Shown here one piece after another: positions 1-12,954 of a stretch of 64,000 nt of DNA. The stretch is from Jaltomata sinuosa (lineage: Eukaryota > Streptophyta > Magnoliopsida > Solanales > Solanaceae). Position 1 is the stretch's first letter. Every line of letters begins with the position of its first letter. The notes beneath the pieces were generated by a model. It did no database searches. It saw only the letters and a list, made by a program, of their open reading frames with translations, and was not told the origin of the DNA. Location of the stretch: assembly GCA_003996215.1 (NCBI GenBank), contig QJPP01000284.1:54434-118433 (forward strand). The letters are read 5' to 3'. Both the position numbers and the translations under genes were made by a program.

Positions 1-477
1 AGCTGAAGGCTCAACCATCCCTCATCGGGGGAAATCTCTAGAGTAGTGACTAATCACTCCACAATCATAACAACCAGGCTGACCGGAATATGGAAATATG
101 GGGCACTTCCTAATAGAGTACCCACGCTCACCACACCATCAATAACCCTTACCAGAACCACTAGCCCAGAAGCCACCTCAAACCACCTGGGCACCACCCC
201 TACTACCCTGCACTCGACCTCTTGTTGGTGGCACTGAAAACCTTGGTGATAACTTCTGCTGACAATGCTGGTTGGATGATGGAATCATGGGACAATCCCT
301 AGCAAAGTTTCCATGCACACCGCACTGAAAGAAAATCCTAATAGATACATATGGTCGAGGAGATCTCACTGAACCTGATCGGCCACCACGATCTACACAA
401 CCCAAAAGTGAACCTCGAGGAATCTGACCCGCACCGTGACTACTAAGATAAACATTCTTTGTTCCACTATCCCATGG
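1..477 (-). pseudogene. gag: Ty3/gypsy gag fragment with decayed zinc knuckle
   Basis: Partial nucleocapsid part of a gypsy gag, cut by the window edge. The longest open stretch (178-405) reads through a CCHC knuckle region, CGVHGNFARDC, near 288-330. The first knuckle Cys is Phe and the His is Asn, so zinc binding is lost. A Gly/Arg-rich tail follows (TRGRVQGSRGG). The DNA matches the gag at 56822-57782 up to about 477 and then stops, so the N-terminal 600 or so bases of gag are missing. Gag would coat retrotransposon RNA in the cytoplasm; this copy cannot. Family assignment is firm, function none. Confidence 0.8.
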
Positions 478-655
478 GACCTATGGAGAAGACCTCGCTC
501 TATTGCACGATCTAGCAAATAAAAGAAGGATAACAATTCCTAAATGTCCCGTAGCCTCATGATTATAGGTATGGTGCACAACACACCCATAAACAAGACT
601 CTACTAGACACGGCTTGTAGACTCCCTGGGATTCGACGTGCTCTGATACCAAGTT
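478..655 (-). other. 5' leader remnant with tRNA-iMet primer-binding site
   Basis: Untranslated leader between gag remnant and LTR. The minus strand at 640-651 reads TGGTATCAGAGC, the complement of the 3' end of initiator Met tRNA, placed 4 bases from the LTR end at 656. That is the standard start site of minus-strand DNA synthesis in plant LTR elements. The leader differs from the one beside the related gag at 57782, which suggests a mosaic element. Confidence 0.85.
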
Positions 656-3264
656 TGTCACGCCCCAAACCATGGGAGGCATGACCAACACTCGGAGCCC
701 CAAAAGGCCGAGGGTGTCAAAATAGAGTGTATCTCTATTGAACTTGCTGGGGGTCTGAGACCGACAAGGTCTCTAAGAATAGCAATTTGAAATACTAAAA
801 GCTCAATAGTAGTTAAGCAACTCAAGGCCGACAAGGCTATTATCATAGTAGATAGCTAATAACAAGGCCGATAAGGCCATACCCAACACTGATATACATA
901 TACACGTCTACAAGCCTCTAGGAGTAAGTAAAATATCTCATATCCAGGACAGGGCCCTGGACTACCCATAAGTTGTACATATACATAACCTGGCAAAAAT
1001 ATAAGCTAGACCTCTGACTCGTCAGCTCCAGGAAGAATGGAGCTTACAAAAATGGCTGAACTTTGCAACTCCTACTGAAGAGATCTGTCTGGATATCTGT
1101 CTGGACTTGCAGGCATGTATGCAGCACCCCCAGGAAATGGGGACGTCAGTACGACAATAATGTACTGGCATGTAAGGTAGAAACATAAAAGCAAGTCGCA
1201 AGTAGTAAATCCGAACAAGATATAATATGAAACTTGTAAACTGTAATTGGTAAGACTAGTTAAGCTCTTTCTCTTTTATTCTTTTTAGAACACAACACAT
1301 GCATTAACTCACGCTGCAACTCACTCTTTATAACCCACACTGAACGACAATAGCGCCTCGGTGCACCCTATATTTAATAGCCTCAATATGGCAATAGCGC
1401 CTCGGCGCACACTATGTATATAATGGCCTCAATATGGCAGTAGCACCTCGGTGCACACTATGTGTATAATGGCCTCAATATGGAAGTAGCACCTCGGTGC
1501 ACACTATGTATATAATAGCCTCAATATGGCAGTAGCACCTCGGTGCACACTAACACGCAAACCATGCATAATAAGTGTATTACTAGATTGACCTTCCAAG
1601 CTATTCTTGTTATTTATGAAGGTTCATTTAGATAACTTCTTTAGCCTTGGCTTACTAGGTGTTGGACTCAACATACCAAACACATATAAATGGGGATTTG
1701 ACTTTCTAACTTTCCTTGTATACTTTCTAAAGCTTGATTAGAGATCACTATACAAAGAAGAAACTTGACAAAAGGATAACTTACATTTCGTGGAAAAAGA
1801 ATCAGATTTTTATATGAAGGCAACTTGAATCACCATAATGTATAAATTAGTTCCTTAAAACTTGTTGAGTTACCAAATCAGCTCTCTTACAACAAAATAC
1901 TCAAATTCCTTCTTTCGGAGATTTAGAGTTCTATTTCTAGATTCATGCCGATAAGGAATAAAGAAGCCTTAACATACCTCGTTCCTTCCGAAGATTGCGC
2001 TTACCACAACTTGGACTTTCCCTTATTAAGTTAATCTACAACACAAGGGTATAATGAAGCTAATATTAGCTCTTAACCCTGCTGCAACATTCCCAAAACA
2101 GTAGCTAAACATTTCCCGGGCAGATTTACGTATTTTGCATTAATTAAAGGTGTATCATCACACCTTTCTCCCCTATCCAATACACATCACACACACACCA
2201 ACCTACTGCCTCCAATAATACAAAAACACATCAAACAGCCCCTACACAACTCACCATGCCAAAATACAATAGCAACACATTGAACCCACGGCTTCCGATC
2301 GCCGTCCCGTGAGTTCTTAACAACAATTCAACAACAATTGTCCATCCGAACTTCAATCCAAAAATATTATTATGGGTAGAGTACTTACCACACTTGAAGG
2401 TGTGTTTTTATCCTCTTTTTATTGATGCTTTAAAAGCTTAAGTACCCCCTACACATACACCAACAAGAGAAGAAGAAATTTCTTAATTGTTACACAATTT
2501 CTATGTGTTAAATCATAAGAAAGGGGCTGCCATAGTTCATGTCTTTCTTACCATAGGATATCCTAGCTATATGTAGTATATAATTACCAAGATAACAAGT
2601 TGATTAACTCACCTTAAGCTTGAATTAATCTTGGTCTTCTTACAACCCTAAAGGGAGAGAAGGGCTGCCAAAAGGAATTGAGATAAGAGAGAATTTTCCA
2701 GCTTTTTGTGATCAATATTGATCAGCAAATGGCATGTATAAAGGGACCTTTTTGGCCGTCTTTTTTTGAGTATATTTGGGCCAAAATGGGTCAAGAAACT
2801 TGGGCCAAAATTACCCTTCGCTTGGGCCTCAAAAGGGTTAAGGTTTGGGGCTGATTTTGGGCTTCTCTTGGGTCAAAATGTGATCAATATTGGTGGCTCC
2901 CTTTTGTAGTTGTTTGGGCCAGATTTGGTTGTGCTTTGATGGGCCAACTTTAAGCTTCATTTGGGCTACCATTAGGTCTAATAATCCATGGTGTTGCTGC
3001 CCGTAATCGGCCCTCAGAACTTAGTTCGTTAGCGTAGGTAGGTGATGCACCTACTTGTCACCTAAGAGCTTAGATAAGTCGAGCAAGTACCTCACTTGTT
3101 TTATCTCATTTTCAAAACCCTCCTCCTTATAACTTAACTTAACACTTATATACATTTGACCATTTCAAATTCTAGGCCAAAGTACCCCTTCACAATCTCG
3201 AGCTCAAATACCTTCGTCGATATTTACTTAGTCACATAGGTTTTGAAAGGTACGGGGTGTTATA
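656..3264 (-). mobile_element. 5' LTR of minus-strand gypsy element
   Basis: About 2.6 kb LTR. The left edge is TGTCACGCCCC beside the primer site; the right edge is GGGGTGTTATA, a decayed form of the usual GGGGTGTTACA. It interrupts the plus-strand element whose end resumes at 3265. It holds a 46-bp tandem repeat at 1348-1552. Nothing in it looks coding; short open frames are chance. Confidence 0.8.
1348..1552 (+). repeat. 46-bp tandem repeat, about 4.5 copies, inside an LTR
   Basis: Copies start at 1348, 1392, 1438, 1484 and 1530. Each begins with a form of CAGTAGCACCTCGGTGCACA and, except the partial fifth, ends with CCTCAATATGG. The core CTCGGTGCAC is near-invariant. The first copy is 2 bases shorter. 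Other LTRs in the window do not carry this array. Confidence 0.95.
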
Positions 3265-3355
3265 GTTGCGTCCTCAGTATCCGCAGTTGTTCGAGCCTTC
3301 AGGTACTCCCTTTCTCTTGACTGTAGAGGATGAAAGTCTTTTAGTTAGTGGATGT
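3265..3355 (+). pseudogene. 3' terminal scrap of a plus-strand gypsy internal region
   Basis: Ninety bases left between the inserted minus LTR and the next plus LTR. The sequence resembles the pre-LTR tail seen at 31600-31706 (a stretch like TTCAGATACG, then GAGGATAAA, then TTTTAGTGGTAGAT). It holds the polypurine-tract region of this element. The rest of pol is absent from the window. Confidence 0.65.
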
Positions 3356-6300
3356 TGTGATGACCCTTCCGGTCATCTTCGTGTTTACGCATTCATTGTA
3401 CTGTTAGAGATTTCCTGTAGCGGCCCTAAGGCATTTATGCTTGTTGGGACCGGTAGTTCGGTGCCCTAGTCATTCGATTGGTCATTTTGGTCATTTGCTT
3501 GTTTTAGAGCTTTAACTTAGAATATCATTGACTTTAGTCAACATTCTTAGCTAAGTTGCTCGAATTTGAATTCTGACAGTTTCGTTAGCTCTACAGCATT
3601 GAGTTTGGTCTAGTTGGACCTTGAGTAGAGGCCTGAGAACTTTTGGTGTGGGTTTTGTGTTGTTTTCTCTGTTTTCAGGCCATTTGGAGTTGAAAGTTTA
3701 ACTTTGGGTGGCTTTCGATGATCGGAGTGTCGGATTCAAAATCCGATGATTCCATCAGCTCTGGAATAATGAGTTTGGGTTGGGAAGGTGGTTGGTTCGG
3801 GTTACAGGTGAGCTGGGCTCATTTTGAGCCTTTGGATTCTTATTTGTTAGTGTTGACTTGGGTCGACATTTCTCCAAAACAACCTCGTATGGAAGTTTCG
3901 TCAATTTCTGTTGAGTCTGAAATATCATTTTCACTCTGTTTGCATTATTGGTTTTTGAATGTCGGTTTCCGATTATGCCCGAAATTCCTCGTCAAGTTTT
4001 GGGAAATTGTAGATTTCTGGGTGTTGAAGGTGCAGGCCTCAGGCTTTAATCGCGATCGCGAGATTCCTTGTCACGACCACGATGAAGTGCCTGGTTCATT
4101 GTGCTTTGCGATCGTGATGTCCCCTGTCGCGACCGCAATGAAGTCCTTCCTTCTTTGTTCTTCACGACCGCATGGCTAGTCCTCACAATCGCGATGGTCT
4201 AGCCAGCGTGGTCTCCACGACCGCGAGGGATACCTTCGTGATCGCGATGAAGGACCCCTGAGCAGTATATAAGTTTTCCAACTTCATCTCTTTCATTCAA
4301 AACTCATTTTCTCCATTGTTGGCAGCTCCAAACCTATATAAACTCGATAATTGACCAATTCTGGGTGTTGGGTTGCTAATTCCTTGGCCTTGATCGTTCT
4401 TCCATCATAATTGGTAAGTTTTATCCGCTTTAATCCATCAAATTATCTGCTTTGATTCCCAAATTGTTCCTTGTGTGGGCTGGATGGTTTGAGCCAATTC
4501 TTTGGCCATTTTCCCTCTAAAATCTAAGCATGCACACCTTGGAGGGTAGTGATCATCGTGCTCCTTTTCATTTTTGGTTTGGGGTTGTGGGCTCCGCGAG
4601 ATCGTTTTTTACCCAGATTTCAATCCGGCTATAATTATAGCGATATGGGTATTGTTAGACTCGTTTTAATGTATTATTTATGTATTTGATAGTTTAATTA
4701 TAATTCGGGAACTCTCGAAGCTATTCGGGCTTGGACGTTATTGTTAGGTCAGCTTGTCGTTGGACGACAGGTAGGTTATGGTCTAAACTCGCTAGACTTA
4801 GCTTGTATCAGATAAAATTGTACAAGTTGGCATCCTTGGGTTGGATTATTAGGTTGGTACCACATACTTTGACTGTTTTTCCATGATTTGCTTCGTTTCT
4901 TTCCTCCGTTGTGTGTAGTATTCTTTGTAGTTGATAGTATCACCCTTACGGTCCTGTGTGGCCTTTTTTGACTCTGGATCATAGATGGTGGGTTATTTGG
5001 GGGTGCCCGTGATTCCCGAGCATCATTATCGTGATATATGCTGGCTATCGGTGTTGTAGAATGATTGAAGCATGTGCAGGGCCAATAGGTTATCTGTGGG
5101 CCAGAGGCCACTGTTATGATTGTGTATGCCATTCATCATGCATATAGATAGAAGGGATTTCTTCTTGATTTTTACGATGGTTTCTGCTTCGGGCCTACTG
5201 GGATTTATTTTCTAAACCTTGCATGGCCCGTGGGGCCTATTTTTGGTAAAAATGATCTAAAAAGGGTTTGGTAACATTTTGATGGGTCTTCTTGGGGTAA
5301 GGGAGTTTTAAGGGATATTTTATCACTAGATCCACTTATACTGGACTCGACAAGGTCGAGTGCTAGACTTATTTACTACAACTTTTGTGGGGATACCGGA
5401 CAAGGCGTGGTCGTGTGCTAGAACTATTGGACTTACTATTTTAGAACTGGATACCTTCCAGGAAGCTTTACTTGGGGATTGATTTTAGATTGCGGGGCAT
5501 CTAGTATGTTGGTCGGGCGCCTCCATGGACCTTGTAATTCCGGATCAGAGGCTGCGAGCTGCAGGTACAGGAGAGGGGTATACAGTGTAGTAGGAGTATA
5601 CAGGTGTGACCTTCCATGAATTTTGTCTTCTGGGCCTCATAGCTCACCAGAATCGGGTAACATACAATACTATTATCACTGTTGACTTAGCATGGCATCA
5701 TATCATTCATCTGTGTGAGGTACCACCTTGTTTATTGGTTGTTGATTGTACGCTCCGATAGTATGGGATGTCGGACGGTTTTGTTTTCACTTGTTTGCGT
5801 TCCTCGGTTGTATGGGCGACCGGGGGACTGTAGGTAGACTCTTGTTAGTTTATCATCATACTACCCCCTACCACGGTTATGATTTTGGGATATTATACTG
5901 CAACGTTGTTAGTTCTGGTTTTGAGAGTGATATGATTAGTTTGGTTATTGATTCCTGTTTTTCGAGCATGTCTATCTTCACTGTTCTATCCCATTCCTTA
6001 TACTTGAGGTTACCGGTATACGATCCACTTCTTAAAACTTGAATATATATATATAATTTTTGCGAGGATCCCAGGTGCGTCGTCTCCTACTATGACCTGT
6101 GCCTGTTGTGTCTATATTCTACTTGCTAGCCTTGCATGTTATTTATGTTGTTTTCCCTCTGGGCTAGTTCCTGTGTACTTTTTCATTGATTTCCGTGACT
6201 ACTTGCTTCTATTCTGTCTGTTACTATGCTTTTATGTTATATGTGCCTAGTCGGCCTATGATACCTACTGGGTACCTTATGCTTCGCATTTGGCGCTCAT

Positions 6301-6751
6301 ACTACACTCTGTATCTTCTGGTGCAGATTTTAGTGTGGACCATCACCATTAGCTCATGGAGACTCATGCGAGGAGGTGTGTTTGTCATATTCTGGACTGA
6401 GGGTGAGCTCTTTGCGACCAAAACTTGACTTTAGTTTTTCTTTTGTATATTTGTACTATCTTTGCTTCGGAGACATGATGTATATGTTATTTTTTACCCT
6501 TGTACTCCTTATGTATATCCGGCTCTTATCCACAATGATACCAGGTTTTGGGTTCGGTAAAGCTTCCGCATTGTATATATTACTCCTGTTATCTATTTTC
6601 TTCATCTTAATCCCTTTCTTCCGCTTATTAAATTGTTCTTCCATTTTAATTGATAGAATGTGCTCATTACTAACTATTTTGGGCTACGGGGATTGGTTCG
6701 CCTACTGGGGAGTTGTAGGTGCCATCATGACTGAGAAATTGGGTCGTGACA
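3356..6751 (+). mobile_element. 3' LTR of plus-strand gypsy element (long-LTR family A)
   Basis: A 3.4 kb LTR from TGTGATGACCC to GGGTCGTGACA. The same family lies in minus orientation at 26443-30082 and, cut short, at 57989-59057. It holds a CpG-rich mirrored array (4049-4258) followed by a TATA box TATATAAG (4266-4273), so the U3 promoter is recognisable. Open frames of 60-150 codons inside it (for example 3718-4179) show no protein family I know. An (AT)n run lies near 6043. Confidence 0.85.
4049..4273 (+). promoter_or_regulatory. CpG-rich mirrored array and TATA box of the LTR promoter
   Basis: Degenerate words such as TCGCGATCGCGA and CACGACCGCGA recur in both orientations between 4049 and 4258. 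TATATAAG follows at 4266, about 8 bases later, and then a CT-rich stretch. The same layout is mirrored in the minus LTR at 29248-29490. I infer U3 enhancer-like repeats just upstream of the core promoter; no function is shown by sequence alone. Confidence 0.6.
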
Positions 6752-6972
6752 ATGATCTAAGTCATGTTTATTTCTAACTGATCCTACTTTATGACTTGAA
6801 TAGTCTGTAATAACTTTCTAATACCTTATGCAAATGTACAGTAGAAAGTTAATATCTTTATTTTTCAGAGTTATCAATGAACACATGAAATTCATAAATT
6901 TCATAAAACCTGAGTTTGTACAGAAAATAAACTTTAAAATGTTAAAAGCATACATAAAACAACAAACTCTCA
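6752..6972. other. AT-rich sequence beyond the copia stop; no clear LTR
   Basis: Lies between the gypsy LTR end and the stop codon of the minus-strand copia polyprotein. It should contain the polypurine tract and 3' LTR of that copia element, but I cannot find a convincing purine tract or LTR edge. Probably a truncated remnant. Confidence 0.4.
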
Positions 6973-9900
6973 CTAAAGTGACTCATCATCGAATTTGACA
7001 ATACCAATAAGAGCCACATGTTCATGAAACACTTTAGGTGGGGTAACCCTTCGTGATCGGATCCGCAATAATTAAGTTTGTACTAATATTCTCAATCGAT
7101 ATTAGATGACTCTAAACTCTTTCTTTCAAAATCAAAAACTTAATGTCTATGTATTTTGACTTAGATAAACTTTGGTTGTTCTTCGAATATAACTCAGCAG
7201 ACTTATTATCACAATAAATTTTCAATGGTTTTTCTATGACACTGACTATCTGAATTTCAATGATAAAATCTCTCAGCCATATTCTCAGATTTGATGCTTC
7301 ATAGCAGGCTACAAACTCAGCTTCCATGGTAGAAGAAGCTATTAATGTTTGTTTCACACTTTTTCATGAAATAGCTCCTCCAGCCAACATGAAAACATAA
7401 CCTGATGTGGATCTCCTACTATCAAGACATCCAACAAAATCTGAATCGAAATATCCTACGATCTCTAAGTGATTAGACTTCCGATAAGTGAGCATGTAAC
7501 CTTTAGTTCTTTGAAGATACCTCATAACCCGTTTTGCTGTTTTCCAATAATTTATTCCCGAGTTACTTAAATATCGGCTCAACATTCTCACAGTATACGC
7601 TATATCTAGACATGTACAAACTTGTGCGTACATGAGACTTCCCACTACTGATCATATGAGATTTTGTCCATCTCTTTCTTCTCTATATTCAAATTTGAAC
7701 ATTGACACAAACTAAACTTATCATCCTTTGTCACGGGTGTATCTCCTGGTGCACAATTTTGCATATCAAATCTACTAAGCACCTTATCAATATAATTCTT
7801 TTGCGATAGTCCAAAAATGTTTCTAGTATGATGTCTATGGATCTCTATACCCAGAACAAAGAACGTCTCACCAAGATCTTTCATTTCAAATTTACTGAAT
7901 AGAAATCTCTTGGTTTCATGCAACAGACCTACATCACTACTTGCCAATAGAATGTCATCTACATATAGCACAAGGATAATGAATTTTCACCTGATCAAAC
8001 TTTCGGTACTATTGACGGGATGCCTATTTTAAACTATATATGGACTTCTTAAGTCTACATACAAGTTGCTTTGAATCTTCAGACTCAAAGATTTCTAGTT
8101 GCACCATGTATATCATTTCTTCAATGTCTCCATTGAGAAATATAGTCTTTATGTTTATCTGATGTAGCTCTAAGTCATAATAAGCTACAAGTGTCATAAT
8201 GATTCTAAAAGAGTCTTTCGATGAAACTGGAGAAAAGGTCTCCTTAAAATCTATGCCTTTCTTTTAAGTGAATTCCTTGGCAACTAGGCGTGCTTTATAT
8301 CTTTCGATGTTACCTTTTGAATCACGTTTAATTTTGAAAAACCATTTACAATCAATCAGTTTCGACCCTTGTGGCAACTCGATAAGATCTCAAACGCCAT
8401 TATCTTTCATAGATTTCATCTCATCTTTCATGGCTTCAATCCATTTAGCAAATTTTTGATATAATTTTGCTTGACTAATAGTTATAGGATCATTTTCTAA
8501 TTCCATGTCAAAATTATATTCTTGGAGATAAATAAAATAGTCATCCGAAATTATATTTCTCCTTTCTCTGCTAGATCTTCTTTTAGGCACTTCAACTTGA
8601 GATTAATGAGAAACATCAACTTGAACATGGGGAAATAGCATTGTGGTTTCTACATAATCCTGATTTACAGTTTTCAAAATATTTGATAAAGTCACGAATT
8701 TATTGTTACTAGTAGAAGGGAGATTATCAAATTCGTCTTCAAACACAATTTGTTTATTTTGATTGCTCCCATCATAATCAACATCCTCAATAAATTTTAC
8801 ATTCCCAGTTCCAAAAAAGGATCTCTTTGAGGGGTCGGAAAACTTAAAACCTCTTGACCTTTCTGAGTAACCTACAAAGTAGCAACTAACAGCTCTTGAA
8901 TCCAGATTCTTTTCATTAGGCTTGTAAGGGCTTGATTCGGCTGGACATCCCCAGACATATAAGTGCCTAATACTAGGCTTTTTATTGGTCTACAACTCGT
9001 ATAGAATTTTAGCTATCGCTTTGCTTGGAACTCTATTTAATATGTAGACTGCAGTTTTTAATGCTTCTCCACAAAGCTCCCCAAAGCGATTCAGGTAAAG
9101 AAGAGTGACTAATCATACTTCTTATCATATATTTAAGAGTTCGATTTCATCTCTCAGATACACCATTTTGACTCAGAGTCCATGGCATGATGCACTGAGG
9201 TATAATTTCACATTCTCTCAAATATTTTACAAAAGATCCTGGACATTGTTCGCCTGATTTATCATATCTATCGTAGTATTCTCCTCTATGTTTAGATTTG
9301 ACAACATTAATTTTCTTTCATAATTGAATTTCAACCTCAGCTTTGAAAATTTCAAAAACATCCAAAGATTGTGACTTCTCATAAATTAAATAGAGATATC
9401 CATAGCGGGAGTAATCATCTATAAAGTTTATAAAATATTATTGACCATTCAATAAAGCTATAGGGAACGGACCACAAATGTTTGTATGTATCAACTATAA
9501 ATGTTCTTTACTCCTATAAGAACCTCTTTTTCTTATATTTGTTTGTTTTCCCTTTATGCATTCTATACAAATTTTAAAATTTGATAAATCAAGTGAATGA
9601 AGAATTTCTTCTGACACAAGCCTTTGCATTTTTTGTTTAGAAATATGACCCCAATCAATTATGCAATAATATTGATGAATTCTCATTTGTTAATTTGCAC
9701 TTAATACCAAAATTACTTGAATGCAGGTTTTCATTGATGCATGAGGCTTGTTTGTTTAATTTATATAACTTATCAACCAAAGTACCAGTTTCAACAATAT
9801 TTGAATTTAGAGAAATACTACAAATTTCATTTTCAATAAAACAATTATATCCAAATATGTCCAAACAAGAAATAAAAATTAAGTTCCGTCTAAATGACAG

Positions 9901-10463
9901 TACAATAAGTATTTTCTCTAATTTTAAATAATAACAAGTATCTAATGAAATTCTAAAGACACCAATAGTCTTCACCCCTGCTTTATTATCGTTGTCCACA
10001 TAGATATATCTTTCAGCATCAATTGGCACTCGGTTTCTTAGGCAGTTGCATAATAGCACTTACATGAGTAGTTGTACCCATATCTATCCAGCAAGTGTCA
10101 CTAGGTACCATAGCCAAATTAACTTCTGAAAAAACAAAGTTGAAAAGTTTACCTTTTTTTTTCACGCCTGACAGCGTACTTGAAATACTCTTTCTTTATG
10201 TGACCAAGTTTCTTACCAAAAAAATATTATGATGTTCCTTTGTCTGTAGTTCCTTTAGTCTTACTCCTTTTTCGCTTATGTGCAATGATTTTAGTTTCAG
10301 AGATAAACACCAAATGAGCATTTTCAAACATCTCTTGTTTAAGTCTATCCTTTTATTGTACACATTGAGTTGTATGCTCATTCAAAGTCCATTTCTTAAA
10401 GTTTGGTTATTACGCACAGAAATATTGTTCATATTAGCAGATATAGAAGACACTATAAGATAA
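6973..10463 (-). pseudogene. pol: Ty1/copia gag-pol polyprotein, decayed
   Basis: Copia order on the minus strand. Protease motif WIDMGTTTH near 10083 (Asp kept, usual DSGA changed). Pre-integrase zinc region 9495-9686. Integrase about 9490-8700, with the first catalytic Asp now Asn (HTNICGP) and the second lost, while the Glu region GVSERRNRTLK remains. RT begins near 8590, with intact YVDD at 7954-7965. RNase H (7112-7440) keeps TSGYVF, MEAEF and YCDNKSA. The C-terminus FHEHVALIGIV ends in TAG at 6973-6975. Several stops and frameshifts break it. Gag is barely recognisable above 10200 and no start could be chosen. The integrase-before-RT order fixes the superfamily. It lies next to, and may be cut by, the gypsy LTR at 6751. 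Confidence 0.9.
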
Positions 10464-12203
10464 AATAACAGTCAAATAAATCATGTATATATGAAGATAA
10501 TTAAATCAAATAAACCTGAAGAAAAGTGATAAATAAAGTTTAAAACTATATATTTATCTCACACATATACATAAAAGTGGGTCCATCTCAAAATACCTAA
10601 CACAACAATATCATTTAGTCTTTGGACAGAAATAATAATTTATCAGTGGTACTCTTATACATAGTTCATGAACATTGACTACTAAATCGGCCTAATAATA
10701 CATCTTTCTTTGGAGCGACACATTATTAACATGATATTACTAAACGTATCACATATTCATGACTATCCATAATCTGATCAAAATAATCTTCCTTGGGATA
10801 ATTATTTCGCATAGATAAAACATGCTTAGATGTTCAAAGTAAATAAAATCTACACAATAAAGGTTACTTTCACAACATATTGATTTTAAATATTCACTCT
10901 GAAACAAGAACCACTTGTTCCATAATGGATTTTAATTCTCAGTCCCAATTATACAAATATATTCAACAAATGAACATAACATAAAAGAACTTAATTGTAC
11001 GCAAATTATGGAAGTTTATATGACCCAAGCAAACACACATGTAATTTTGATATTTTATTTTCTGCGCAGATAATAGGCAACAGAAACAAACTTCCAAAAC
11101 TTTCAACTTATTTAAAATAAATCTCATATTAATAGATATTTACTTTTAAACTTAAAAACATTAATACTTTATTATATCATAAAATGGACTCCTTTAAAAA
11201 TAGTATATCTATGTATAATATATTAATATGTGAGTCCACAAAATTGAAATTACTGACAGAGGCTTCTAGACATGGGCAAGAATGCACAAATATCGGTCGT
11301 TTTCCTCTAATCCGGGCATACTTGAAGTTGTATCACAACCCCAATGTGCTCTCAAGTGTACATATAAAATAAAGAGAGAAATAAAGATTAGAAATCTAAT
11401 GAAGTAATCAAGAATACATCGATAAAATCGTATCTCAAGTAAACAATATTTGAGTTGTTTGATAACACACAACTTGCTTTCGACTTTACAGTAACAAAGC
11501 CAACTTCTCATTGATTAATCACTTGATCAAAATGCATGAACTAGACTATTCCTATGGTTAGAATAATTTTAAAGGAGAGTTTCACTTATTGGGTTCCATG
11601 TGGTTTAATTGTTGGGTTCCATGTGGTTTAATTGAAACAAAGAGACTCAAGGCTCATATTGTTTGCCTCTAACAGGGAACAACTAATCAAGAAAGAAAGA
11701 AACTTTGAACGATTTTCAAATTATAATTGTTTCTTAAGGCCATTTGAACAAGTGAATCGGAAAATTTCTATACTATATCCTTAAAAAATCTTGATACGCC
11801 GACAAATTTAAACTATGAATCAGTTTTAAAAAATTAAACATAAACATCCAAGTACTTGGTTAATAAACTCAAAATGGGAAGAATGACTCAAGAATATATT
11901 CCAATAAGGCGTGGCAGATTTGCAAATGACAAAGATATTCAAACTCTTTTTGTTTTACCAAGCATAAAGAAACAGAGTTCGGACAAGCAACCAAGGCTCA
12001 TATTTCTGATAAACACAAAGAAAAGACTAATTTTAGGTAGAAGACAAAAATATTTATTATTAAAAGTGGGGGGAAACAGAGGTGAGATAACTGGACATAC
12101 GAAACGTGAAGAAAATATATATATTTTTAAAGAAACAAACAGATCAGGACTTCTTTTTGGTTAAGCATGAATGGAAATGAAAATACACATTCCAGCATAT
12201 AAC
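10464..12203. other. AT-rich stretch with no recognised gene
   Basis: About 1.7 kb between two copia elements of opposite orientation. It should include the gag start and 5' LTR of the minus copia, but no TG/CA edge or primer-binding site is visible. The longest open frame (11856-12164, 102 codons) is Lys-rich and matches nothing I know. A perfect 23-bp tandem duplication lies at 11589-11634. I see nothing else in it. Confidence 0.5.
11589..11634 (+). repeat. Perfect 23-bp tandem duplication
   Basis: Two identical copies of a unit beginning TTGGGTTCCATGTGGTTTAA, at 11589-11611 and 11612-11634. No mismatch, so a recent event compared with the surrounding decay. Confidence 0.95.
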
Positions 12204-12915
12204 TGTTGGGCTATGGGCCATGTTTCAGTGAAAGGTTCATGACCTAATCCTATTCTCTTTTGGTTTCCAATCCTATTTGGAATAGGAGTTAGATGTGTAT
12301 TCCTATTTGGAGTTGGATTCCTAATCCTACTTGGAGTTGATTTTGGCTTAAGGAGAAAACACCACTCATCATCTATAAATAGGACTGTTTGAGAGAATTA
12401 TTCAAGGCTCATTGTTATTTGTGTTTGAAAGACAATAGCACATAAGAGAGGTTCTTTAGAGAGCTTTCACCAAGAGATAAGAGAGAAGAAAATGGAGAAT
12501 TTCGCTGCAGTTTTTTCTCTCCGACCAGCCACCTTCAAATTGCATTTTTTAGCTCGTTCACCGTTAGATCAAGCTGAATTTTTGACTGGGTGTTTCTAAC
12601 ATCTTGGTGTTTGATTTGAACGGTGAAGATCGGATGTGACGGTCAGCAGCACTAGCTTTTCATTCCTGAACAGAAGCTCTATTTCGGGTGATTTCTCTTG
12701 ATTTAGTTTGTTGGTGTAGCTATTGTTTCTCCGTGTTTTGCACTTGTTGTGTAGCCATTGTTGGAGGATATTTGTATATCTCTTATTGTTATAGTGAATT
12801 TATTTAGGTCTTTGTGATCCCGTGGTTGTTACCTTCGATTTGAAGGATTTTTCCACGTTAACTTTGGTGTTCTTTATTTTCTCTATTTTTGGGTTTGTCG
12901 CTTTCCATCGAAACA
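12204..12915 (+). mobile_element. 5' LTR of Tnt1-like copia element
   Basis: A 712-bp LTR from TGTTGGGCTATGGGCC to CATCGAAACA. It has a TATA box CTATAAATAG at 12373-12382 with a purine-rich transcribed leader after it. Three near-repeats of CCTATTTGGAGTTGGA-like words occur at 12260-12345, upstream of the TATA, where U3 enhancer repeats sit in Tnt1-type elements. No matching 3' LTR is present in the window. Confidence 0.88.
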
Positions 12916-12917
12916 AG

Positions 12918-12930
12918 TGGTATTATATCC
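12918..12930 (+). other. Primer-binding site, decayed tRNA-iMet type
   Basis: TGGTATTATATCC starts two bases after the LTR end and matches the expected TGGTATCAGAGCC at most positions. Three substitutions would weaken priming. Confidence 0.8.
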
Positions 12931-12954
12931 TTGGTTAGGTATCAAGGATCTTTG

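Noticed and set aside
1348..1552. CRISPR-like array
   Set aside because: Units are contiguous 46-bp tandem repeats without unique spacers, inside a plant LTR.
3718..4179. 153-codon open frame as a gene
   Set aside because: Lies inside an LTR over the CpG array, has no known domain, and is not kept in the related LTR at 26443-30082.
11856..12164. 102-codon Lys-rich open frame as a gene
   Set aside because: AT-rich low-complexity context, no domain, no start context or conserved neighbour.
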